From the NCBI GenBank assembly GCA_017538995.1, contig JAFYHV010000150.1, positions 1 to 64,000 of the forward strand: a DNA stretch of 64,000 bases, in the 5' to 3' direction. Both the position numbers and the translations under genes were made by a program. Shown in pieces: positions 1 to 9,185 of this stretch. Numbering within the stretch: position 1 is the stretch's first letter; every line of letters begins with the position of its first letter. The stretch comes from Lachnospiraceae bacterium. GTDB taxonomy: Bacteria; Bacillota; Clostridia; Lachnospirales; Lachnospiraceae. The notes under the pieces are model-generated. The model did not search any database and was not told the DNA's origin. It was given only the letters and a program-made list of their open reading frames with translations.

Positions 1-392
1 AATCCTTTGCTCTTTAAGCTGTTCTCAACTTCCGGTATGTCGTGAGTGTGAAATACCATAATAGGCGCGCCGCTCTCTCTGTTGAATGAAAGATAGAGGT
101 AATCAACGCTTATGTTCGCATCATCAAGAGCCTGAAGGAGTTTCTGTAAGTTTCCGACTTCATCCTTGATTTCTACGGCGATAACATCGGTGAGCTTACA
201 GATGATTCCGGCTTCGGATAAAACCTTTACCGCTGCGTTTGCATCGCTTACAACCATTCTGACAATACCGTATTCTGCCGAGTCATTGGTTACCGAACCG
301 AGAATGTTGATATTTTCTTTGGCAAGAAGGCTTGTAATTTCAAGCATCTTACCTTTCACGTTTTCTGCATAAATCGATACCTGTTTTAACAT
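1..392 (-). CDS. Tandem ACT-domain protein, 3' part cut by window edge
   Basis: At least 130 residues are visible and the C-terminus lies beyond the left edge. The start is ATG at 392, preceded by GAAAGGA 7 nt upstream. The protein begins MLKQVSIYAEN and shows two ACT-like ligand-binding folds in a row, roughly residues 3-65 (LEITSLLAKENINILG pattern) and 70-130 (GNLQKLLQALDDANIS pattern). ACT domains bind amino acids and act as regulatory sensors. Small stand-alone tandem-ACT proteins of about 140 residues are common in clostridia, so this one is probably nearly complete. It is divergent from fcl and probably unrelated to the glycan genes. The exact ligand cannot be read from the sequence. 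Confidence 0.8.
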   Translation of the reverse strand, partial: MLKQVSIYAENVKGKMLEITSLLAKENINILGSVTNDSAEYGIVRMVVSDANAAVKVLSEAGIICKLTDVIAVEIKDEVGNLQKLLQALDDANISVDYLYLSFNRESGAPIMVFHTHDIPEVENSLKSKG

Positions 393-423
393 CTTTAAGT
401 CCTTTCAAATGAGTCTTTTTCTA

Positions 424-452
424 TCGACAAATACTGATTATTTGTTTATACT
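424..452 (+). promoter_or_regulatory. Sigma-A promoter for fcl
   Basis: TCGACA (424-429), a 17 nt spacer and TATACT (447-452) each match the -35 and -10 consensus at five of six positions. The predicted start is near 459, giving a leader of about 100 nt before fcl. The leader holds a weak AAGGC/GCCTT hairpin of uncertain meaning. Confidence 0.6.
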
Positions 453-559
453 CATAAAAGATATAAAATTTATCTATATCCACAAGCAGAATTTTACCAA
501 AAAATAGGAAAAAAGGCAATTGAAAAGCCTTATTTAAAAAAGTTTGGAGAACCATAAAA

Positions 560-1504
560 ATGATGGATAAAAATGCAAAAATATATGTTGCGGGCCATAA
601 AGGAATGGTCGGAAGCGCAATCGTACGTGCATTAAACAAACAGGGTTACAACAATATCATAACCAGAACGCACGCAGAGCTTAATTTAATAAGACAGGAC
701 GATGTTGAAGCGTTTTTTGAAAAAGAAAAACCTGAAATCGTAGTACTCGCCGCAGCCAAGGTAGGCGGTATCGTGGCAAACGAATCCGCGCTTGCTGATT
801 TTATGTACGACAACATGATGCTTGAGATGAACGTTATTCACGCAGCATTTAAAAACAACTGCAAGAAACTTTTGTTCCTCGGCTCTTCATGTATTTATCC
901 GCGCCTTGCTCCGCAGCCCATGCCCGAGAGCTGTCTTCTAACAGGCGAACTCGAAAAAACCAATGAGGCATATGCTCTGGCAAAAATCAGTGGCCTTAAA
1001 TACTGCGAATTCTTAAACCGTCAGTACGGTACGGATTACATCTCCGTAATGCCCACAAACCTGTACGGTCCTAACGATAACTACCATCCCACGCACTCAC
1101 ATGTTTTACCGGCGTTAATCCGCCGTTTCCACGAAGCAAAGGAAGCAGGGCTTGAAAGCGTAACATGCTGGGGCGACGGAACTCCTTTAAGAGAATTCTT
1201 ATACGTGGACGATCTCGCAGATCTCTGCGTATTCTTACTTAACAACTACAGCGGAAACGAAACAGTCAACGCAGGCACAGGCAAAGAACTGACCATAAAA
1301 GAACTGACAGAAATCGTAGCCAGAGTCGTAGGCTACAAAGGAAAGATTGAATGGGATCCTTCCAAACCGAACGGCACACCGAGAAAGCTCCTCGATGTCA
1401 GCAAGGCCAAATCACTCGGCTGGACCTATAAGACCGAACTCGAGGACGGCATCAGACTTGCTTATGAAGATTTCTTAAACAATCCTATGAGAGCGGAGAG
1501 ATAA
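560..1504 (+). CDS. fcl: GDP-L-fucose synthase
   Basis: 314 residues, the normal length for Fcl/WcaG. It is an extended SDR enzyme that epimerises and reduces GDP-4-keto-6-deoxy-D-mannose to GDP-L-fucose with NADPH in the cytoplasm. The N-terminal Rossmann motif GHKGMVG sits at residues 12-18. The catalytic set is visible as SSCIYP (Ser near 107) and YALAK (Tyr and Lys of YxxxK). The family's [11 protein letters not shown] segment is also present. ATG 560 is followed directly by ATG 563; GGAGA at 546-550 fits either, and I chose the first. The gene is monocistronic on the plus strand between a promoter and a strong terminator. It uses the product of Gmd (25591-26631), which is encoded 24 kb away on the other strand. 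Confidence 0.95.
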   Translation: MMDKNAKIYVAGHKGMVGSAIVRALNKQGYNNIITRTHAELNLIRQDDVEAFFEKEKPEIVVLAAAKVGGIVANESALADFMYDNMMLEMNVIHAAFKNNCKKLLFLGSSCIYPRLAPQPMPESCLLTGELEKTNEAYALAKISGLKYCEFLNRQYGTDYISVMPTNLYGPNDNYHPTHSHVLPALIRRFHEAKEAGLESVTCWGDGTPLREFLYVDDLADLCVFLLNNYSGNETVNAGTGKELTIKELTEIVARVVGYKGKIEWDPSKPNGTPRKLLDVSKAKSLGWTYKTELEDGIRLAYEDFLNNPMRAER

Positions 1505-1506
1505 AA

Positions 1507-1542
1507 AAGTGGCAGCAAAGATATTTCACTTTGCTGCCGCTT
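1507..1542. terminator. Bidirectional terminator between fcl and the first DUF4214 gene
   Basis: Arms 1507-1520 and 1529-1542 pair around the core GGCAGCAAAG / CTTTGCTGCC with an 8 nt loop. A T-rich tract follows on the plus strand and a run of six T follows on the minus strand, so it can stop both convergent genes. Confidence 0.85.
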
Positions 1543-1580
1543 ATTTTTTACGATTTTGAATTATATAACACGTCTATCCT

Positions 1581-3554
1581 TTATTCCGGACACTCTTCGT
1601 AGGTGAATTTCTCCCAGTAATATACGCTTCCATCCTTACTCTTTGTAAATTTGGTCATATATCCGTTATCACCGTATTCATACTTACTCTCATACAATTC
1701 TGAACCGTCATAATAATAGTATCTGGTTATAGCACCTTTGTCAGTATAGTCATAACCCCAATATGATGTAACAATATCGTAATGATCATAACTAACTGCT
1801 TTTAACATTTGGTTATTACCATCATACGTGTATTCGGTATAGCTAACCAAATACAAATGGTCTCCGTGATATTCTGTTTCTTTTATCAGGTTGCCATAAT
1901 AGTCATATGTATAAAAATAGCTGGAATTAACCTGATCATCAGGGCCATGACTTGTTTGTTTGGTTTGATTTCCTTTTGAATCATATTCGTGAACATTATA
2001 ATAACTCAACGCACCATCATAATAATATGTTTCTTTAATCAGGTTTTCATTCTCATCATATTCATAAATACTCTTGCTATAGACAGTACCATCGTAATTG
2101 TACTCAGTTGTTACTTGTTTTTTAACGTATTGCCATTCATTCCCTTTTTTATCATAGTATTCTTTCTCTTCTGTCCAGTACAACTTGCCATCGCCATTGT
2201 ATTGTGTTGCTTTTTTCCTTCTGTTATCAGGATAGTATGTATAAACAACCCTTCCGTTTTTGTTACCGTCGGCATCATAAAATGTACCATTTATCGGATG
2301 ATAATCCGTGTATGCTCCATCAGGGTAATCGTAAGTATATTCAACTTCATTATATACATCGTAATATATTAAAGTATTCCACTCGTCCGAATAATAATAT
2401 TCGGTTTTTTTCGACTTGTCTGAACTGTAGGAAGTTTTCCAATAATATTCTGAATCTAAAGTTCCATCATCATTATAATTCTTATCGCAGCGGTAAACAT
2501 CGCCATTACTCATTGTTTCATCACGATAATCATAGCCTAAGTAATTTCCGTTTTTGTCATATCTTATTCTGCTTATTTCTGTGTTAAAATCCATATATTT
2601 AATAACGGCATAATCGCCATTATTGTAATCTATTCTCGATGTGCGATACCATTTCGTTGATTCTGTATTCTCAGGTTTGTTTGGATTGCTGACATCTTTT
2701 GCTGTATAGGAGCCCTTTTCTATTTTGTACTTGGCACAAAGATTGGCAAACTCCTGCGAATTTGCAAAGCCTGCAAATACTTCATCTCTGGTCATTCCTT
2801 CTGACAATGCGTTAACCCAGTTCCATTTGCCGTCTTCATCAGAACTTCTTCCCATCATTGCAAGATAAAGGTTTTCTACATAATTCTCATCATATAAGCC
2901 CTTATTAGTATACTCCTGGCTCTGGATAAAACTTCTCGCACATTCGGTGCCTGAAATCTCTTTTTTAAGAAGTTTCTCTACCCAGTTTTTCTGACCTCCG
3001 ATGTCACCTCTTCTTCCAAGACAAGTTTTATAAAGTCTTTCTACAAACAGGTTAACATTGTTAATCTGATCCCTGTCATATCCGTTAACCCATCTACCTG
3101 CCGAAATACCATAACTCTCACAAAGATTATAAAACTCTTGCGAATTTGCAAATCCTGCGAACACTTCAAGTCTGGATTTACCGTTCTTTAACTGGCCAAC
3201 CCAGTCTTCAAATCCCTCGGAATCCGGAGTTCTGCCCATAAAAAGCATATAAAGATCTTTTACATAATCTTCTTCGCTTTTTCCCTTTGCTGTATACTCC
3301 GGACTGAATAAAAATCCGTATGCCAGTTCGTTTCCGACAGCTTCTCCGTTTAAGAGTTTGCCTTTCCAGTAATTAAATCCTTCAACATCGGATCCTCTTT
3401 CCAGCGTTACCGTGTAGCAGCGTTCCACGAAATCATCAAGTGTTCCGCCTGCTGCTTTTGCCTTAAGTGTCGGTAAAGAAATCACTGACAGTACCATCAG
3501 TAATGACAAAACGACACTTAAAACTTTCATACTGTTCGAAATTTTCTTTTTCAT
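1581..3554 (-). CDS. Secreted DUF4214 protein with YD-like tyrosine-rich repeats (copy 1)
   Basis: 657 residues. ATG 3554 follows AAGGGGG. Residues 1-35 are a signal peptide (basic start, LSLLMVLSVISLP core, AKA-type cleavage). Residues about 38-285 carry four DUF4214 units in the order A-B-A-B; A units start FVERCY or FVERLY and B units contain an LYM or LYL stretch, an MGR motif and FAGFANSQEF. Residues about 300-657 are a run of short tyrosine-rich repeats of the type YEYDENENLIKETYYY that resemble YD/RHS-type strands but lack an RHS core or toxin tip. There is no LPXTG motif or C-terminal membrane anchor. It is the near-identical twin of the gene at 3790-5751. DUF4214 has no established biochemical function; display on the cell surface is inferred. 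Confidence 0.8.
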   Translation of the reverse strand: MKKKISNSMKVLSVVLSLLMVLSVISLPTLKAKAAGGTLDDFVERCYTVTLERGSDVEGFNYWKGKLLNGEAVGNELAYGFLFSPEYTAKGKSEEDYVKDLYMLFMGRTPDSEGFEDWVGQLKNGKSRLEVFAGFANSQEFYNLCESYGISAGRWVNGYDRDQINNVNLFVERLYKTCLGRRGDIGGQKNWVEKLLKKEISGTECARSFIQSQEYTNKGLYDENYVENLYLAMMGRSSDEDGKWNWVNALSEGMTRDEVFAGFANSQEFANLCAKYKIEKGSYTAKDVSNPNKPENTESTKWYRTSRIDYNNGDYAVIKYMDFNTEISRIRYDKNGNYLGYDYRDETMSNGDVYRCDKNYNDDGTLDSEYYWKTSYSSDKSKKTEYYYSDEWNTLIYYDVYNEVEYTYDYPDGAYTDYHPINGTFYDADGNKNGRVVYTYYPDNRRKKATQYNGDGKLYWTEEKEYYDKKGNEWQYVKKQVTTEYNYDGTVYSKSIYEYDENENLIKETYYYDGALSYYNVHEYDSKGNQTKQTSHGPDDQVNSSYFYTYDYYGNLIKETEYHGDHLYLVSYTEYTYDGNNQMLKAVSYDHYDIVTSYWGYDYTDKGAITRYYYYDGSELYESKYEYGDNGYMTKFTKSKDGSVYYWEKFTYEECPE

Positions 3555-3623
3555 TTCGTCCCCCTTTTACTTCTGATTTTTTACACATAATTCGATAGCA
3601 AAATATTCGTCCAGTCACAGATA

Positions 3624-3629
3624 ATTATA
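3624..3629 (-). promoter_or_regulatory. -10 element for DUF4214 copy 1
   Basis: On the minus strand TATAAT sits about 70 nt before the ATG at 3554, in the context GGATATAATTATC. A good -35 at the right spacing is not obvious, so the call rests on the perfect -10 and on similarity to the neighbouring gene's promoter. Confidence 0.4.
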
Positions 3630-3731
3630 TCCTAAATTTGTATTCTTTTCATTTAATTTTTTGAGAACACAAAAATTTAACATTTCTGATTTCGCCTTTT
3701 TCCGTCAAATTGATTCTCCTAAAAGATATTA

Positions 3732-3763
3732 AAAACGCAGCAGTCTTTCGACTGCCGCGTTTT
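3732..3763 (-). terminator. Terminator after DUF4214 copy 2
   Basis: Arms AAAACGCaGCAGTC (3732-3745) and GACTGCcGCGTTTT (3750-3763) pair with one mismatch around a TTTC loop. On the minus strand a T run follows. It lies 27 nt past the stop of the gene at 3790. Confidence 0.75.
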
Positions 3764-3789
3764 ATAGGGTCTCCAAAAAATAATAGGTT

Positions 3790-5751
3790 TTATTCGGGAC
3801 AAGGTTCATAAGTATATTTTTCCCAATAATACTCGGAACCGTTTTTGCTCTTTGTATATTTCGTTATGTAATTGTCAGCATCTATATCATAATTATCTTC
3901 ATATAAATCTATTCCGTCGAAATAATAATATCTGCTGATTTGTCTGCCGGGTGTATAATCATATCCTGAATACCAAACAACAGTATTGTTATTGTCATAA
4001 TTGATTGTTTTCAATAAGTTATTGTTTGAATCATATTTATAATCAGTATAACCGATATACGCACCCCAATTATAATCCGTTTCTTTTATTTTATTTCCAT
4101 AATAGTCATATTTGTAAACGATATTATGCGAAACCTCATTTGAAGCATTATAAGTAGTTGATTTTGTCGTATTCCCTTTCGAATCATATTCGTAAATCGT
4201 ATACTCAATCAATTCTCCTTCATAATAATATGTATGTTTGGTATTATTTCCGTTCTCATCATATTCATCTATTGTTTTAGTTGAGACAGTACCGTCATAA
4301 TTATAATTCGTGGAAGTAAATTTCTTTACATACTGCGTTTCATAACCTTTTTTATCATAATATTCATTTTCTCCTACCCAATATAATTTTCCGGCTTCAT
4401 ACTGTGTTGATTTTTTTAGCCTGTTGTCCGGATAATATTCATAAACAATGTTTCCTGTCTTCGTGCCGTCAGAATCATAAAACGTTCCCTTTGTCGCATG
4501 ATATGATGTGTACTCTCCATCAGGATCCTGATAAGTATATTGTTCCATATTATAAACAAAATAATAATCCAACGTATTCCATTCATCAGTATAAGTGTAT
4601 TCTGTTTTTATACTATTGTCAGAACTAATCGTGGTCTTGGAGAAAAAACTACTGTTAATAGTTCCATCATCATTATAATATTTTTTGCCATAATAACTTT
4701 CCCCATTAACAGTTTCATCACGATAGTCATAACCAAGCTTATTTCCGTTTTTGTCATATCTAATTCTGCTTATTTCCGAGTTAAAATCCACATATTTAAT
4801 TAAAGCATAATCACCGTTATTATAATCTATTCTTGAAGTACGTAACCACTTGAAGGATTGTGGCGTTTCCACAGGCTTCCCAACATCTTTGGCAGTATAT
4901 GATCCTTTTTCAATGTGATATTTTGCACAGAGATTAGCAAACTCTGCGGAATTGGCAAATCCGGCAAACACTTCATCCCTGGTCATTCCATTGGCCATAG
5001 CATTTAACCAGTTATCAAAACCTTCATCGTCATAAGGTCTTCCCATCATGGCGAGATAAAGGTTTTTTACATAATTATCATCATATAAACCTTTATTAAC
5101 ATATTCAGTACTCTGAATGAAACTTCTAGCACATTCAGTTCCGGAAATCTGTTTTGTAATAAGTTTCTCAACCCAGTTCTTCTGGCCTTCTCTGTCGCCG
5201 ATTCTTCCGAGACAGGTTTTATACAATCTTTCTACAAAAAGATTAACGTTGTTAATTGTTGTTCTATCATAACCGGGTACATATCTTCCGGCTGTAATTC
5301 CATATTCTGTACAAAGATTATAGAATTCCAGAGAGTTTGCAAATCCAGCATAAACCTCAAGTCTTGATTTGCCGTTGTTTAACTGTCCAACCCAGTCATT
5401 GTATCCGGCTTCATCAGGTGTTCTTCCCATAAAAAGCATATAAAGATCTGTTACATAATCTTCATTGCTTTTATTTTTTTTGGTATATTCCGGACTGAAT
5501 AAAAATCCGTAAGCTACTTCAATTCCGACTGCTCTGCCGTTTAAAAGCTGGTCTTTCCAGTCGGCAAACCCGTCAGGATCCGATGGTCTGTCAAGAGTTA
5601 CCGTGTAACATCTCTCAACAAAGTCATCCACAGTTTTCGCAGGCTCATCAGCCTTTGCTTTCAGTGTCGGAAATGTAATTACTGACAAAACCATCAGTAA
5701 AGACAAAACGATACTTAAAGCCCTAACATCAAAAGTTTTCCTCTTTTTCAT
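3790..5751 (-). CDS. Secreted DUF4214 protein with YD-like tyrosine-rich repeats (copy 2)
   Basis: 653 residues. ATG 5751 follows AAGGGG. It is a paralogue of the downstream gene: signal peptide (1-35), four DUF4214 units at about 40-285 with the same A-B-A-B order (FVERCY, LYMLFMGR, FVERLYKTCLGR, LYLAMMGR), then tyrosine-rich YD-like repeats to the C-terminus. The repeats contain many YDKNG and YDSKGN turns, expected to make an extended beta structure. No anchoring signal other than the DUF4214 module is seen. The promoter at 5853-5882 and the terminator at 3732-3763 indicate a monocistronic unit. A surface-exposed, possibly adhesive role is an inference. Confidence 0.8.
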   Translation of the reverse strand: MKKRKTFDVRALSIVLSLLMVLSVITFPTLKAKADEPAKTVDDFVERCYTVTLDRPSDPDGFADWKDQLLNGRAVGIEVAYGFLFSPEYTKKNKSNEDYVTDLYMLFMGRTPDEAGYNDWVGQLNNGKSRLEVYAGFANSLEFYNLCTEYGITAGRYVPGYDRTTINNVNLFVERLYKTCLGRIGDREGQKNWVEKLITKQISGTECARSFIQSTEYVNKGLYDDNYVKNLYLAMMGRPYDDEGFDNWLNAMANGMTRDEVFAGFANSAEFANLCAKYHIEKGSYTAKDVGKPVETPQSFKWLRTSRIDYNNGDYALIKYVDFNSEISRIRYDKNGNKLGYDYRDETVNGESYYGKKYYNDDGTINSSFFSKTTISSDNSIKTEYTYTDEWNTLDYYFVYNMEQYTYQDPDGEYTSYHATKGTFYDSDGTKTGNIVYEYYPDNRLKKSTQYEAGKLYWVGENEYYDKKGYETQYVKKFTSTNYNYDGTVSTKTIDEYDENGNNTKHTYYYEGELIEYTIYEYDSKGNTTKSTTYNASNEVSHNIVYKYDYYGNKIKETDYNWGAYIGYTDYKYDSNNNLLKTINYDNNNTVVWYSGYDYTPGRQISRYYYFDGIDLYEDNYDIDADNYITKYTKSKNGSEYYWEKYTYEPCPE

Positions 5752-5817
5752 TTTTGTCCCCTTTTCACAAAAACTACTGTTAATACCCCTTCTCCAAGGA
5801 AAGGTCGTTACAAAAAA

Positions 5818-5851
5818 ATCGGCAGTAGAACATTTTCATCCTACTACCGAT
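5818..5851 (-). terminator. Terminator after rubrerythrin, overlapping the next promoter
   Basis: ATCGGcAGTAG (5818-5828) pairs with CTACTaCCGAT (5841-5851) with a single mismatch. On the minus strand the hairpin is followed by seven T (5811-5817). It stands 134 nt beyond the rubrerythrin stop and directly abuts the -10 box of the DUF4214 copy 2 promoter. Confidence 0.75.
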
Positions 5852-5852
5852 A

Positions 5853-5882
5853 ATTATACAGTATTCGCAATATGAATATCAA
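5853..5882 (-). promoter_or_regulatory. Sigma-A promoter for DUF4214 copy 2
   Basis: On the minus strand TTGATA (5882-5877), 18 nt spacer, TATAAT (5858-5853). Transcription would begin near 5846, inside the 5' arm of the upstream gene's terminator hairpin, so that transcripts from this promoter cannot form the complete hairpin. Confidence 0.6.
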
Positions 5883-5984
5883 ATGAAATTTTAGTGAATT
5901 AACACGCTAAATCGTAGCCTATTTTTCAAATGCGTTTTTAAAAGAAAACGTAATTTTCTTTTATGAAATATTAACATATTTTCA

Positions 5985-6548
5985 TCAATAGTTTTCTGCC
6001 TTAAGTTGGAAGTAATCTCTCGGATGATTGCATACCGGGCAAACCTCGGGTGCTTCTTTGCCGATTACGATATGTCCGCAGTTTGAACACTGCCATACGC
6101 AATCCCCGTCACGCGAAAATACAAGTTTGTCTTCGATATTTTTAAGAAGCTTTCTGTATCTTTCTTCATGTTCCTTTTCAATTGCCGCAACGCCTTCGAA
6201 AAGTTCTGCGATTTCATCAAAGCCTTCTTCTCTTGCCTTAGCCGCAAACGAAGGATACATTTCCTTCCACTCATATGCTTCGCCGTCTGCTGCCGCTTCA
6301 AGACAGTCTACAGTGGTTCCGATTCCCGTTAAAATCTTGTACCAGATTTCAGCGTGCTCTTTTTCGTTTGCTGCGGTCTCTGCAAAAATATTGGATATCT
6401 GAACGAAGCCCTCTTTCTTTGCTTTTGATGCAAAGAATGTATATTTGTTGCGCGCTTCAGACTCTCCCGCAAAAGCTACCATAAGGTTCTTTTCCGTTTC
6501 TGTTCCTTTTAAATCTTCCCCTCTGAATCTCCATTTGTTTTCTGCCAT
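5985..6548 (-). CDS. Rubrerythrin
   Basis: 187 residues. The start is ATG 6548 (MAENKWRF) because GGAGGG stands just upstream; a longer frame from 6629 lacks a ribosome site. Rubrerythrin reduces hydrogen peroxide in the cytoplasm of anaerobes, taking electrons via rubredoxin. The N-terminal ferritin-like four-helix domain (about residues 15-145) shows the diiron ligands in [17 protein letters not shown] and [10 protein letters not shown]. The C-terminal rubredoxin-like domain has CSNCGH and CPVCNHP, the four iron-binding cysteines. A TATAAT -10 element lies about 85-90 nt upstream of the ATG with a weak -35. It is a stress gene placed by chance among surface genes; I see no convincing PerR box. 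Confidence 0.95.
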   Translation of the reverse strand: MAENKWRFRGEDLKGTETEKNLMVAFAGESEARNKYTFFASKAKKEGFVQISNIFAETAANEKEHAEIWYKILTGIGTTVDCLEAAADGEAYEWKEMYPSFAAKAREEGFDEIAELFEGVAAIEKEHEERYRKLLKNIEDKLVFSRDGDCVWQCSNCGHIVIGKEAPEVCPVCNHPRDYFQLKAENY

Positions 6549-6655
6549 TTTGTAACCCTCCGTTTCATTTGTTTTATGATATTTTTCAAAAGCAGATTTT
6601 AGAATCACATCTTCCTTTAATTTTACCAAATCATTTTATTATATTACAAGAATAA

Positions 6656-8056
6656 TCAATACAATTTAAATACATTCAAAATCAGTCTGAACAATTCATC
6701 GGCACTAAAAAATTTAAGTCTCGACTCCAGTATTATCGTCAAAAGAATTATCGCATCAATCACTAACCTTTTTACTATTACCAGATATGATCTTTTAAGC
6801 AGCACCTTCGAATCATAACCTGTCATATATATCATTTGATATAACATGGCTGCCATGGTTCCCATTGCCACACCTTCAAGTCCCCAAAAGTTCACGGCAA
6901 TAACCGATATTCCCAGATTAATGCATGCCGCAATAATATAATTGATTTGCGTCTGTTTAAAATGTCCCGAAGCAAGAATGAGTTTATCGTAAGGATCTCT
7001 TAAGCTCTGAAGGCCATATGCCACTGCCATCAAAATTGCAAACATCGGCCTAATGTAATTCACATCATTTATACCTTCCGTGTAAACTTTTATAAACGGG
7101 ATCAGCATTACACCCATTATGCCAAACGCAAGGACAGTGATTATATGAATCCATCTTTCAAACTTATTAAAAAACTTCCTAAGTTCGTCTTTGTCATTCT
7201 TAGCCCAAAGTTCACCTAGTGCAGGCTGAATACTGTTATTAACAGCTATAAGCATTCGTCTGACTCCGGATATAACCAGAAAATACACTGAATAAACAGA
7301 CACTTCACGAAAAGAAGTAAAAAGAGTCAGTAAGATGATGTCGGTATTTTCCAGAACAAAGAACGCTATATGCTGCGCCACACCATTCCATTTTTGTGCT
7401 ATGGGTTCTTTAGTATACTTTATCTTTTTGTCAATTCTATAATGCTTCCTGACATAAATATATATAAATAATATTTGACCGATATGCGTTATTACCTCGA
7501 TAAGTACTACCGCAGTCAGAGAATACCCTATTTTAATCAGAATAATCTGCAAAACAGTTTTTATAGTAATAGCTACAGTTTTTGTGCGATAAAACACATA
7601 TCCTTTCTGATTGGATATAAGCAAAAGCCGTTCAGGTTCTCCTAAAAGATACTGAAAAACAGTTCCCACTCCGAGAATAATTACAAATATTGCTGATACG
7701 TATATTCCGCTTATTTTCGGAAAAAGAAAAAACAGAATTGCAATATAAAAAACACATATTAGGGATATTTTTCTGTAGACCTTATATCCGGAAGAAAAAA
7801 CCGCACTGATTTTATCATCGTCCTTTTCAGATAATGGAAGATACAATGCCGAAGGAATTACCGCTCCTATACCCATCTCCAGAAGAATGGAATAGGACAA
7901 AAACTGTGTAATTGAGTGAACAAGTCCGTTCATTTCCGAGCCATAATGAGAGAGTATTTCCCTGGGTACAATCAGACCGGATATAATCATAATAATATAA
8001 CTTATGACTGACCAGACAGTATTTTTTCTTTGTGTTTTCAAACTGTTCCCTTTCAT
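6656..8056 (-). CDS. Wzx-like polysaccharide flippase (MOP superfamily)
   Basis: 466 residues from ATG 8056; a GTG at 8077 in frame would overlap the upstream gene and has no ribosome site. Hydrophobic throughout with about 12-14 membrane helices. The N-terminus (KTQRKNTVWSVISYIIMIISG, then LSHYGSEMNGLVHSITQFL) has the pattern of lipid-linked oligosaccharide flippases of the polysaccharide biosynthesis family. It would move an undecaprenyl-linked glycan unit across the membrane. It follows the GT2 gene by 10 nt and the two are probably cotranscribed. This is a Wzx-type route, separate from the ABC exporter at 58.8-60.9 kb. The C-terminus is slightly short of the usual 480-500 residues but looks intact. 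Confidence 0.85.
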   Translation of the reverse strand: MKGNSLKTQRKNTVWSVISYIIMIISGLIVPREILSHYGSEMNGLVHSITQFLSYSILLEMGIGAVIPSALYLPLSEKDDDKISAVFSSGYKVYRKISLICVFYIAILFFLFPKISGIYVSAIFVIILGVGTVFQYLLGEPERLLLISNQKGYVFYRTKTVAITIKTVLQIILIKIGYSLTAVVLIEVITHIGQILFIYIYVRKHYRIDKKIKYTKEPIAQKWNGVAQHIAFFVLENTDIILLTLFTSFREVSVYSVYFLVISGVRRMLIAVNNSIQPALGELWAKNDKDELRKFFNKFERWIHIITVLAFGIMGVMLIPFIKVYTEGINDVNYIRPMFAILMAVAYGLQSLRDPYDKLILASGHFKQTQINYIIAACINLGISVIAVNFWGLEGVAMGTMAAMLYQMIYMTGYDSKVLLKRSYLVIVKRLVIDAIILLTIILESRLKFFSADELFRLILNVFKLY

Positions 8057-8066
8057 AATTCCGACT

Positions 8067-9038
8067 TTATAGAGCACGGGAAATCACTATGCACGGATAT
8101 AATAATGAAGGAGCATTCTTCAATAAAAAAAAGATAACTTTTGACTTTTTCTGAGTAATATTTCCATTCAGAGAATTCCATTTAAAAAGAATTTCCTTTT
8201 TCAGATTTGCTGTTGATTCGTTTTTGCCTTTCAATCGAATCATTTCCGCATAACATACCGTTAGTTGCCGGGCAACGTCTTCGCGAAATTCATAGTACTT
8301 TTCGGGCTCTTTTAAAATATATTTGCTGAAACTCTCTTCCAGAAATCTTCTGGAAGAGAGTTCGTCTTCAAGATTATTTAAACTGATTGTTGATGTTATG
8401 CTTCCCGGTCTTTGACGATATATAACAAGTGACTTCGGAATTAAATGTATTCGGTTTGTCTTTTCAAGAAGTTGAGGAAAAAGCCACACATCCTCGAAAA
8501 CCCTTCCCTCGGGAAATCTTAAATTATTCCATATTTCTTTTCGAAACAGTTTATTCCATACACATGTGCGAAGTTTGCTTATGACACATTTTACTGCATC
8601 TTCTCTTGAAATAATTTCCTCTTCTTCTATCCGAAGACACTGAAGTTTTTTGTTTTTTTTCCCATTAAGATTCCCTTTGGAATAAACTTTATTATATCCA
8701 CAAACTGCAATATCCGCTTTGCTTCTTTCAATACTTTCGACCATTGTCTGAATCATGTCCGGAAGATATGCATCATCTGAATCAAGAAAAGCAATATAAT
8801 CTCCATTTGCAATATCTAGCGCTGTATTTCTGGCTCCACTTAAACCCTTATTTTTCTGATGAATTACTTTTACACGTGAATCATTTTTGTACAAGTCACA
8901 AACGAATTCCGAACCGTCATCGGAACCATCATCGACGATAATAATTTCTAGATTTTTATATGTTTGATTTATAACACTATCTATAGATTCTTTCATATAC
9001 GGAAGAACATTATAAACAGGAATAATTACGCTGACCAA
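8067..9038 (-). CDS. Family 2 glycosyltransferase
   Basis: 323 residues, starting at TTG 9038 with AAAGGA about 10 nt upstream; no ATG is available before the catalytic fold. The GT-A fold is clear: VSVIIPVYNVLPYMKESIDS at the start, VDDGSDDGS for nucleotide binding, GLSGARNTALD, and the metal-binding DSDD near residue 87. ED in the VFEDVW segment is a likely catalytic base. The enzyme would add a sugar from a nucleotide donor to a lipid-linked acceptor on the cytoplasmic face. It sits immediately upstream of the flippase gene. Donor and acceptor cannot be told from the sequence. Confidence 0.9.
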   Translation of the reverse strand: MVSVIIPVYNVLPYMKESIDSVINQTYKNLEIIIVDDGSDDGSEFVCDLYKNDSRVKVIHQKNKGLSGARNTALDIANGDYIAFLDSDDAYLPDMIQTMVESIERSKADIAVCGYNKVYSKGNLNGKKNKKLQCLRIEEEEIISREDAVKCVISKLRTCVWNKLFRKEIWNNLRFPEGRVFEDVWLFPQLLEKTNRIHLIPKSLVIYRQRPGSITSTISLNNLEDELSSRRFLEESFSKYILKEPEKYYEFREDVARQLTVCYAEMIRLKGKNESTANLKKEILFKWNSLNGNITQKKSKVIFFLLKNAPSLLYPCIVISRAL

Positions 9039-9128
9039 TTGAAAAAATTTCCTTTTTGTATTTTTATAAACCTTATTATTATAACCTCTTTTATGACATT
9101 ATCCAATACAAATGTTTTTTAACGCAAA

Positions 9129-9157
9129 AGAGCCGGACACATTTAGTGCCCGACTCT
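9129..9157 (-). terminator. Terminator after the Ig/InlB-repeat gene
   Basis: AGAGcCGGaCAC (9129-9140) pairs with GTGcCCGaCTCT (9146-9157) with two mismatches, followed on the minus strand by TTTT. The GCCGGACAC core resembles the GGTGYC palindromes found at other gene junctions in the window. Confidence 0.6.
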
Positions 9158-9185
9158 CTAAAAACTGCATTAAAGTAAATATCAA

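Larger units (their letters stand above)
1581..5751 (-). repeat. Tandem gene duplication of DUF4214/YD-like genes
   Basis: The genes at 1581-3554 and 3790-5751 align along their full length, including signal peptide, four DUF4214 units, the linker segment containing YTAKDV, and the YD-like repeats ending in E-CPE. Their -10 regions share TATAATTATC. Divergence is spread evenly, so this is an old tandem duplication rather than an assembly artefact. Confidence 0.85.

Noticed and set aside
516..536. AAGGC/GCCTT hairpin in the fcl leader
   Set aside because: Only five base pairs; the T run is on the minus strand where no gene ends, so neither a terminator nor an attenuator for fcl is supported.
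421..639. 72-codon reverse-strand open frame over the fcl promoter and start
   Set aside because: It covers a promoter and overlaps fcl; composition is not protein-like and no ribosome site precedes it.
6549..6660. PerR box for rubrerythrin
   Set aside because: The AT-rich sequence near the -10 box does not form the TTATAAT-N-ATTATAA dyad.
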